From an uncultured Collinsella sp. (GTDB taxonomy: Bacteria > Actinomycetota > Coriobacteriia > Coriobacteriales > Coriobacteriaceae): a stretch of DNA of 64,000 nucleotides. The stretch spans positions 1 to 64,000 of the forward strand of contig CAAEOL010000063.1 in assembly GCA_900757595.1 (NCBI GenBank), given 5' to 3'. The notes under the pieces are model-generated. The model was not told the DNA's origin and searched no databases. It saw only the letters and a list, made by a program, of their open reading frames with translations. A program made the translations under genes and the position numbers. Positions 58,062 through 64,000 of this stretch are shown here, piece after piece (positions within the stretch are counted from its first letter, which is position 1; every line of letters starts with the position of its first letter).

Positions 58062-59318
58062 CTAGGCGGACTTCTTCTTGCTGTCGGAGACCATCATGTA
58101 GAGGGTGAGCACGACGGCGATGGCGGCGATCACGATGGCGCCGTAGAAGGACTGCTGGTAGGCGGCGCTGCCGGCCTCGGCGTGATACAGCACGGCAGTG
58201 ATGGGCTGGCTGATCCAGGTAGAGGCGGCGTAGCCCAAAAACATGATGCCGTAGTTGACACCGATGTTGCTGGTGCCAAAGGCGCCACCGGTGAGCGGCG
58301 GGTAGATGACGAGCAGGGCGCCAAAGCTAAAGCCGAGCAGAGCGAGCGCCACAAAGAACATGCTCTGCGTAAAGCTCATCGACATGATGACGAGCGCGAC
58401 GATGGTCACGACAAGGCTGATGAGCAGCGACTTGTAGGCACCGATCTTGTCGATGATCTGGCCAAAGGAAAGGCGACCGACCAGGTTGGCGCAGGTGTTG
58501 ACGGAGACGACCACGCCGCCGAGGGCGACGGCTGCGGCACTCGTGGGGTCGGCGAAGAGCTGGACGGCGGCGATGGAGGCAACCTTGCCCACAAGCAGGG
58601 TGCCCGCGGTGGCGGCGAAGGCGAAGGTGGCGATGAGGACCCAGAAGCGCGGGGTTTTGACCATCTCGCCCGGGGTGAGGTCGCCGAAGGTACCGGCGTG
58701 CGCGCCGCCCTTGGGGGCCTCGAAGCCCTCGGGCAGCCAACCGGCCTCGGGGGCCTTCAGGAACAGGGCGGAGGCGGCGATCGTCACAAAGAAGATGACG
58801 CCGAGTGCCTTGAGGGCGCCAAAGATGCCCAGACTCGGGATGAGCAGCGAGGCGAGCACCGGGGACAGCACAGCGGGGCCGGCGGTCGAAGCGGCCAGGG
58901 TGATGCCGGAGGCGAGGCCCTTTTTGTCGATGAACCACTTTTGGCCGGTGGTGAGCGCGGGGTTGTAGCCCAGGCCGTTGCCGATGGCGGCGACGAGCGA
59001 GAACCACAGGTAGAACTGCCACGGCTCGGTGACGGTGCCGGACATGAACCAGCCCACGCCGTAGCACACGGCGGCGGCGATCACGACGTTGCGCGGGCCA
59101 ATCTTATCGGAAATGCGGCCGGCGAAGATGCCCGTCACGGCCATGATGGTCTGGAAGACCGGGAAAGCCCAGGTAAGTGCGCTGGACCACTCGGGGTAGA
59201 CGGCGAGCAGGTTCTTGGACACGACGGAGTACAGCGCGATGGAGCTGATGAAGAACATGGTGACGCACGCGGCGGAAAGCACGACGGCGCGACCCTTGTT
59301 GGAGTTGGTGGAAGCCAT
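58062..59318 (-). CDS. MFS transporter, OFA (oxalate/formate antiporter-like) family
   Basis: 418 aa with twelve hydrophobic helices in two halves. Typical OFA features: FAGRISDKIGPRNVV in loop 2-3, GNGLGYNPALTTGQKWFIDKKG-like segment (GLGYNPALTTGQKWF) in helix 4-5, and NLVGRLSFGQIIDKIGAYKS in loop 8-9. These carriers move organic acids such as oxalate, formate or sugar acids. Placement between SDR and Gfo/Idh/MocA dehydrogenases points to uptake of the pathway substrate. It ends in a basic tail SDSKKKSA. Confidence 0.9.
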   Translation of the reverse strand: MASTNSNKGRAVVLSAACVTMFFISSIALYSVVSKNLLAVYPEWSSALTWAFPVFQTIMAVTGIFAGRISDKIGPRNVVIAAAVCYGVGWFMSGTVTEPWQFYLWFSLVAAIGNGLGYNPALTTGQKWFIDKKGLASGITLAASTAGPAVLSPVLASLLIPSLGIFGALKALGVIFFVTIAASALFLKAPEAGWLPEGFEAPKGGAHAGTFGDLTPGEMVKTPRFWVLIATFAFAATAGTLLVGKVASIAAVQLFADPTSAAAVALGGVVVSVNTCANLVGRLSFGQIIDKIGAYKSLLISLVVTIVALVIMSMSFTQSMFFVALALLGFSFGALLVIYPPLTGGAFGTSNIGVNYGIMFLGYAASTWISQPITAVLYHAEAGSAAYQQSFYGAIVIAAIAVVLTLYMMVSDSKKKSA

Positions 59319-59384
59319 GGGACTCTTTCTAATCGATACGGGGGAGGAGCGGGCGTGTCCGCGGTGCCTCCCTGTCAGGTTGGT

Positions 59385-60266
59385 TTACTGGTCAGTCGGC
59401 TTTGCGACGCCGGACTCGTCGGACCAAAGCTCGACACCCTTGTTCTTGAGGTAGTTGTCGGCAAAGGCGCGGCGGCCGCCGGGCTTGGCGGTGAGGTCGC
59501 CCATCATATTGGAGAAGCCGCCGTCGACCTTGATGGCGTCGCCGGTGGTAAAGTCTGAGCGCGTGGACGCCAGGAACATGACGGCGTTGGCGATATCGCT
59601 GACCTCGCCGATGCGACGCGTGGCGATGAGGCGGCTGCGGCTCTTCTCGACCTCGGGATCGGCGTAAAAGCTTGCCGACATGGGGGTCTTGACGAAGCAG
59701 GGCTCGACGCAGTTGGAGCGCACGCCGTAGGGACCCCACTCGGCAGCCAGCATCTTGGACATCATGTTGACGCCCGCCTTGGTGGAGCTGTACACGCCCG
59801 AGAACGTTTCGGGGGAGTGACTGGCGACGGTGGAGATGTGAACCAGGCGGCCCTGGCCGGCCTTGATCATCTCGCGACCAAAGCGCTGCGAGGTGATGAA
59901 GTAGCCGGTGAGGTTGACGTTGATGACCTCGTTCCAGTCGGAGAGCGGCAGGTCCTCCATGGCTGCGAAGCGCAGGATGCCGGCGGTGTTGACGAGAACG
60001 TCGACGCGGCCGAAGTTGGCGATGGTGGCGTCGACGGCGGCCTGAACCTCGGCCTCGTCGGTGGCGTTCATCTTGTAGCCCTCGGCGTGGATGCCAAACT
60101 CGGCAGCGAGGTCGGCGGCAGCGGCCTTGACCTTCTCCTCGTCCAGGTCGAGCAGGACGACGTTAGCGCCATTGCGGGCGAACTCGCGGCAAATCTCGAC
60201 GCCCATGCCGCCGAGCGCTCCAGTCACAGCGCAAACATCGCCCTCGAGCTTAAGCCAATTGCTCAT
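59385..60266 (-). CDS. SDR-family oxidoreductase
   Basis: 293 aa classical short-chain dehydrogenase. The NAD(P) loop TGALGGMG (~16-23), the acidic LLDLDEEK favouring NAD, the NTAGIL motif, the catalytic Ser in HISTVAS and YSSTKAG (Tyr and Lys), and the closing KVDGGFSNMMG are present. About 40 C-terminal residues (AFADNYLKNKGVELWSDE) exceed the usual ~250-aa length. First gene of the minus-strand cluster; substrate unknown, probably a polyol or sugar acid. Confidence 0.9.
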   Translation of the reverse strand: MSNWLKLEGDVCAVTGALGGMGVEICREFARNGANVVLLDLDEEKVKAAAADLAAEFGIHAEGYKMNATDEAEVQAAVDATIANFGRVDVLVNTAGILRFAAMEDLPLSDWNEVINVNLTGYFITSQRFGREMIKAGQGRLVHISTVASHSPETFSGVYSSTKAGVNMMSKMLAAEWGPYGVRSNCVEPCFVKTPMSASFYADPEVEKSRSRLIATRRIGEVSDIANAVMFLASTRSDFTTGDAIKVDGGFSNMMGDLTAKPGGRRAFADNYLKNKGVELWSDESGVAKPTDQ

Positions 60267-60499
60267 AGGAACTTCCCTTCTTATGCCTCCCGGTGGGTCG
60301 CTCCCATTAACCGACCCACGTGGTTTTCGCTGGTTATCGTATGCTTTGCATTTGCGCAGGTGAATTGCATATTTGTTAGAATGGCGTTAACCATAGGTTT
60401 ACACTGTGCGATGCAGTTTATTCTCAATTGAGCGCATGACCTGCGAAAACAACCTCCTGTGGCACCATGTGGCCACGGGCGCGAAAACGGGAGATTGAC
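60267..60499. promoter_or_regulatory. Divergent control region of the SDR cluster and LysR gene
   Basis: 233 bp. GTTAACCATAGGTTTAC (60386-60402) is an imperfect dyad with a 3-bp centre, of the size of a LysR-type box. GTGGGTCG/CGACCCAC (60293-60300, 60312-60319) forms a hairpin in the SDR leader. Confidence 0.45.
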
Positions 60500-61378
60500 G
60501 TGTACGATCGACGACTTGAGGCCATATCGGCCGCTGCGGAGCTGGGAAGCTTCTCGCGTGCGGCGGCACAATTGCGCGTGTCGACTCCGGCGCTCGTCAA
60601 GCAGGTGTCGGGCTTCGAGGCCGAGTTCGGCATCACGCTGTTCGAACGCTCGCACTCGGGCGTCAAAGTGACGCCGGCCGGCGCACTGCTGGTGGACGAC
60701 GCGCGCTCGATCATGCGGCAGTCCGAGGACGCGCTGCGCCGTGCCCGACGCGCGGCGGGCGATGGCGGTGCCGTGCGCCTGGGCGTGTCGATGATGTGCC
60801 CGGGGCGCCAAACGCTGTCGATGTGGTCGGGCATCCACGATCTGGAACCGTCGCTGCGATTTGAGATTGTGCCGGTGAGTGACCTCTACGATGAGCGCGA
60901 GACCGTCATGCGCAGTCTTGGTCGCGAAGTGGATGTAGTGCAGTCGAGTTTTTCGACCCCGCGCTGGGGCGACGCCTGCCAAAAGCTCCTTATCGTCAAC
61001 GTACCGTTTTATATTGATGTGCCGCGCACGAGCCCGCTTGCGCGCAAGACGCGCATCACGGTTGCCGACCTGGAGGGCATGCGCCTGCGCGCGCTCCGTC
61101 ACGGCAACGACGCTATGGACAGCCTGCGCATCGACCTGTTGGCCGACGGCGGCGTGGACGTGATCGACGTGGATAGCTTCGACTTTGCGCTCTTTAACGA
61201 GGCGGAGGAAAAGGGCGATGCGGTGCTCACCTGCGGAGCGTGGTCGGGCGTGCACCCGGCCTTTGTGGGCGTACCGTTTCTATGCGGTCGCGAGGTGCCG
61301 GTCTATTTGCACTACCCGCTCGAGCCCACCCTCCAAGTCCAAAAATTCGTCAACGCCATGGCCCAACTCCTCAACTAG
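60500..61378 (+). CDS. LysR-family transcriptional regulator
   Basis: 292 aa from a GTG at 60500 with GGGAG seven bases upstream. The N-terminal winged helix (~2-62) reads LEAISAAAELGSFSRAAAQL then STPALVKQVSGFEAEFGITL and FERSHSGVKVTPAG. The C-terminal ~200 residues are a periplasmic-binding-like effector domain (VRLGVSMMCPGRQ onward), more diverged than usual. It is divergent from the SDR gene, the standard layout for a regulator activating that operon in response to its substrate. It is otherwise monocistronic. Confidence 0.88.
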   Translation: MYDRRLEAISAAAELGSFSRAAAQLRVSTPALVKQVSGFEAEFGITLFERSHSGVKVTPAGALLVDDARSIMRQSEDALRRARRAAGDGGAVRLGVSMMCPGRQTLSMWSGIHDLEPSLRFEIVPVSDLYDERETVMRSLGREVDVVQSSFSTPRWGDACQKLLIVNVPFYIDVPRTSPLARKTRITVADLEGMRLRALRHGNDAMDSLRIDLLADGGVDVIDVDSFDFALFNEAEEKGDAVLTCGAWSGVHPAFVGVPFLCGREVPVYLHYPLEPTLQVQKFVNAMAQLLN

Positions 61379-61394
61379 CTCATTTGGCGCGGGT

Positions 61395-61484
61395 AGTCTT
61401 TTTGGGACGGGGCTTTTTTAGCTACTTTCGCCGCCCTGCCTGCGCACCCTCAAAGTAGTCAAAAAGCCCCGTCCCAAAAAGACT
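61395..61484. repeat. Long-arm inverted repeat
   Basis: Arms 61395-61418 and 61461-61484 are 24 bp and perfectly complementary (AGTCTTTTTGGGACGGGG then CTTTTT). The inner ACTTT/AAAGT adds pairing. It lies right after the LysR stop codon. Confidence 0.88.
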
Positions 61485-61493
61485 AACAAAACG

Positions 61494-61519
61494 AGGCCCT
61501 GGCCAAACGGCCAGGGCCT
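61494..61519. terminator. Perfect 11-bp stem-loop
   Basis: AGGCCCTGGCC/GGCCAGGGCCT (61494-61504, 61509-61519) with the loop AAAC. Confidence 0.8.
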
Positions 61520-61563
61520 CACTAACCTTTATTCCGCTCCAAACGACGGGCTGATCGCGCGCA

Positions 61564-61673
61564 GGAGGGCGCCCCGGGGACGGGCGGGGTATTTCCTCCG
61601 CGCGCAGTTTCGCAGTGCAGCGAGAATGTTTGAGCACGGAGGAATTACCCCGCCCGTCCCCGGGGCGCCCTCC
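61564..61673. repeat. Longest-arm inverted repeat of the window
   Basis: Arms 61564-61600 and 61637-61673 are 37 bp with a single mismatch. They contain GGGCGCCCC and GACGGGCGGGG blocks, with a 36-nt loop. It ends 15 bp before the stop codon of the minus-strand ABC gene and would form an extremely stable cruciform. Confidence 0.92.
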
Positions 61674-61687
61674 GTCAGTAACCGGTT

Positions 61688-63607
61688 CTACTCGAGCTCA
61701 AACGCACCCGTGTACAGCTGGTAGTAATATCCGCGCTTGGCGATCAGCTCGTCGTGGTTGCCGCGCTCGATGATGCGGCCATGGTCCAGGCAGATGATCG
61801 CGTCGGAGTTGCGCACGGTGGACAGGCGGTGTGCGATGACAAACGTCGTGCGGCCCTCCATGAGCTTGTCCATGCCGGCCTGCACGATAGCCTCAGTGCG
61901 GGTGTCGATGGAGCTCGTGGCCTCGTCCAGAATCATTGCCGGCGGATCGGCGACGGCAGCGCGTGCGATTGAGATCAGCTGGCGCTGGCCCTGCGACAGC
62001 TGGGCGCCGTTGCCGGTGAGCATGGTGTCGTAGCCGTCGGGCAGGCGGGTGATAAAGTCGTCGGCGCCCGCGAGCTTGGCCGCCGCGATGCACTCCTCGT
62101 CGGTAGCGTCCAGGTTGCCGTAGCGGATGTTATCCATCACGGTGCCGGTGAACAGATTCACGTCCTGCAGCACGACGCCGAGCGAGCGACGCAGGTCGGA
62201 CTTACGAATCTTATTGACGTTGATGCCGTCGTAGCGGATCTTGCCGTCGGCGATGTCGTAGAAGCGGTTGATGAGGTTGGTGATGGTCGTCTTACCGGCA
62301 CCGGTGGCGCCGACAAACGCGACCTTCTGGCCCGGCTTGGCAAACACGGACACGCCGTGCAGCACCTCGTGGTCGGGCGTATAGCCAAAGTCCACGTTGT
62401 CCATGACCAGGTCGCCACGCAGCGGCACGTACTCGATCTCGCCCGTTGCACGGTGTGGGTGCTTCCAGGCCCACATGCCGGTGCGGTGGTCGGCCTCCTC
62501 GAGCTGCCAGGTGTCGGGATTCACCTGTGCGTTGACGAGCGTCACGTAGCCCTCGTCGGCCTCGGGCTCCTCGTCGAGCAGCTCAAAGATACGCTCGGCT
62601 CCGGCAAGGCCCATGACCACGGCGTTGATCTGCTGCGAGATCTGGCCGATCTGGCCGCAGAACTGCTTGGTCATGTTGAGGAACGGCACCACGACGGCGA
62701 TGGAGAGCGCCATGCCCGAGAGGCTCAGGTTGGGCACGCCCAGCGCCAGGAAGATGCCGCCGGTCAGCGCGACCAGCACGTAGAGCAAGTCGCCCAGGTT
62801 CCCGAGGATCGGCATGAGGATGTTGGCGTACATGTTGGCCTTCTGCGAGACCTCGAAGAGCTTCTCGTTGCGCTCGTCAAAATCGGCCTCGGCGGCGGAC
62901 TCGTGACAGAACGCCTTGACGACTTTCTGGCCGTTCATGACTTCTTCGATATGGCCCTCGACCACGCCGAGCTCGGTCTGCTGCGCGATAAAGAAGCGCG
63001 CGGAGTTGGAGCCGAGCAGCTTGGTCATAAAGGTCATAAAGGCGACGCCGGCAATGATGACCAGGCACATCCACACGCTGTAATACAGCATGATGAAGAA
63101 CACGGTGACGATGACGATGATCGTCATGAGCAGGTTGGGCAGCGACTGGCTGATCATCTGACGCAGCGTGTCGATGTCGTTGGTGTAGTGGCTCATGATG
63201 TCGCCGCGCTGGTGCGTGTCGAAGTAGCGAATCGGCAGGTCCTGCATGCGGTTGAACATCATCTCGCGCAGCTTCTCCAGCGAGCCCTGCGTGACGATGG
63301 CCATGGCGCGGTTCCAGAAGAGCGAGGACAGGACGCCGACGCCGTAGATGCAGGCGAGGGTGGTCACGAGCTGTGCGATCTTGGGCTGTGCGGCTTCCCA
63401 ATCGCCCGACTGCCACGATTCGCTAATAATCTGCAGGGCGCTCTGCAGGAAGGTCGCGCCGATGGAGTTGATGACGGCGCAGAGCACCACGCCGGCGACG
63501 ACGAGGGGCAAAAGCACCGGGTAGAAGCCAAAGAGCATCTTGATGAGGCGCGTCATGGTGCCGCCCCTGCGGTTGCGTGCGCGCTCGGCGGTCGTTGCCT
63601 TACTCAT
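61688..63607 (-). CDS. ABC exporter half-transporter, canonical subunit (third pair)
   Basis: 639 aa from the ATG at 63607, which overlaps the upstream stop by 8 bp and has GGAGG before it. Six transmembrane helices (~18-320), a ~55-residue insertion before the nucleotide-binding domain containing TGMWAWKHPHR, then Walker A GATGAGKTT, signature LSQGQRQ and Walker B MILDEATSSIDTRTE with the catalytic Glu. Partner of the truncated gene that follows on the right. Gene order (degenerate first, canonical second) is the same as in the other two pairs. Substrate unknown. Confidence 0.93.
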   Translation of the reverse strand: MSKATTAERARNRRGGTMTRLIKMLFGFYPVLLPLVVAGVVLCAVINSIGATFLQSALQIISESWQSGDWEAAQPKIAQLVTTLACIYGVGVLSSLFWNRAMAIVTQGSLEKLREMMFNRMQDLPIRYFDTHQRGDIMSHYTNDIDTLRQMISQSLPNLLMTIIVIVTVFFIMLYYSVWMCLVIIAGVAFMTFMTKLLGSNSARFFIAQQTELGVVEGHIEEVMNGQKVVKAFCHESAAEADFDERNEKLFEVSQKANMYANILMPILGNLGDLLYVLVALTGGIFLALGVPNLSLSGMALSIAVVVPFLNMTKQFCGQIGQISQQINAVVMGLAGAERIFELLDEEPEADEGYVTLVNAQVNPDTWQLEEADHRTGMWAWKHPHRATGEIEYVPLRGDLVMDNVDFGYTPDHEVLHGVSVFAKPGQKVAFVGATGAGKTTITNLINRFYDIADGKIRYDGINVNKIRKSDLRRSLGVVLQDVNLFTGTVMDNIRYGNLDATDEECIAAAKLAGADDFITRLPDGYDTMLTGNGAQLSQGQRQLISIARAAVADPPAMILDEATSSIDTRTEAIVQAGMDKLMEGRTTFVIAHRLSTVRNSDAIICLDHGRIIERGNHDELIAKRGYYYQLYTGAFELE

Positions 63608-64000
63608 GTGCCTCGCCTCCTTCCTGGGTCTGAGCTTGCGTTGCGGATGCCTCGGTGTCGGCCTCGACGGCCCCTTCGCCCTCGGCAGACATCTTGTTTT
63701 GCGAGGTAAAGGTCTCGCGGTAGATTTCGCTCGTCTTAAGCAGCTCATCGTGGTTGCCGATCTGCGCGATACGGCCGCCCTCCATGACGATGATGCGGTC
63801 TGCGTCCTGCACGGAGCTGATGCGCTGGGCGATGATGAGCTTGGTCGTGTTGGGCAGATAGCTTGCCAGCCCTGCGCGGATCTTGGCGTCGGTCTTGGTG
63901 TCGACGGCGCTGGTGGAGTCGTCCAGGATCAAGATCTTGGGGCGACGCAGCAGGGCGCGTGCAATGCACAGGCGCTGCTTCTGACCGCCGGAAACATTGG
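63600..64000 (-). CDS. ABC exporter half-transporter, degenerate-site subunit (partial, cut by window end)
   Basis: Only the last ~132 residues are in the window; the start lies beyond 64000. The visible part has the signature NVSGGQKQR, Walker B LILDDSTSAVD with Asp in place of the catalytic Glu, the H-loop region changed to IIAQRIS (Gln for His), and an acidic Ala/Glu/Gln tail (~35 residues). It is the upstream member of the third heterodimeric pair. Confidence 0.9.
   Translation of the reverse strand, partial: NVSGGQKQRLCIARALLRRPKILILDDSTSAVDTKTDAKIRAGLASYLPNTTKLIIAQRISSVQDADRIIVMEGGRIAQIGNHDELLKTSEIYRETFTSQNKMSAEGEGAVEADTEASATQAQTQEGGEAHE

Overview
The window reads as a chromosomal segment of a high-GC, Gram-positive anaerobe of the Coriobacteriia, most likely Collinsella or a close relative. 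This is inferred from gene style and content (GC-rich third positions, LTA-synthase-type sulfatase, Kup, sortase-type surface proteins, SipW-type signal peptidase, small bacterial SRP RNA, no sigma-54 system). No 16S rRNA gene is present, so the genus is an inference. About 40 genes are supported, plus one tRNA-Ser, one SRP RNA, many terminators and an unusually rich set of structured intergenic repeats.

Layout. 0-5.5 kb: GntR regulator, YeiH-family exporter, a regulator resembling a sigma-54 activator with a broken Walker A, a small membrane protein, a nitroreductase and a small unknown protein. 5.6-9.9 kb: a heterodimeric ABC exporter pair. Its upstream MarR-like repressor gene appears to have been replaced by the promoter, leader, attenuator and first ~30 codons of a tet(O)/tet(W)/tet(32)-class ribosomal-protection gene. 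10-17 kb: cysE, dedA, ilvE, lemA, a TetR regulator, tRNA-Ser and a fused tadA-glycerate kinase gene. 17-25 kb: a 2585-residue wall-anchored adhesin (leucine-rich repeats, beta-helix, Cna-B and pilin-type isopeptide stalk), then the SRP RNA. 25.3-26.3 kb: a coiled-coil wall protein whose sorting signal is cut off by one in-frame stop. 26.5-30.2 kb: a second heterodimeric ABC pair, then a flavodoxin-like gene.

31.7-40.5 kb is the most striking locus: a SipW-type signal peptidase, three small proteins with SipW-type (TasA/camelysin-like) N-termini, a 1829-residue secreted beta-helix and F-x-GW-repeat protein, and a small protein with an LAATGD sorting tail. Together they look like a secreted surface-filament assembly system. 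The locus is bracketed by two co-directional 318-bp repeats. Each repeat holds four hairpins plus a half unit on an exact 62-bp period, so recombination between them would delete or amplify about 9.7 kb. A G10 tract lies upstream of the signal peptidase gene.

41-64 kb: an LTA-synthase family protein, a nitroreductase, Kup with a small membrane protein and a KdpDE-like two-component pair (no kdpFABC here), an RlmKL-type methyltransferase with an apparently dead N-terminal catalytic domain, a HAD phosphatase, a transaldolase-family aldolase, Tex, an SDR/MFS/Gfo-Idh catabolic cluster with a divergent LysR regulator, and a third heterodimeric ABC pair cut by the window end.

Repeats. At least seven intergenic regions hold long-arm inverted repeats (17-37 bp near-perfect arms, often around a smaller hairpin). 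A second family consists of palindromes centred on GGGACAGTCCC, and a third dispersed motif centres on GCGAGTATTCTGCAA. All coordinates and alignments were read by eye. Family assignments rest on recognisable motifs and no database search was run.
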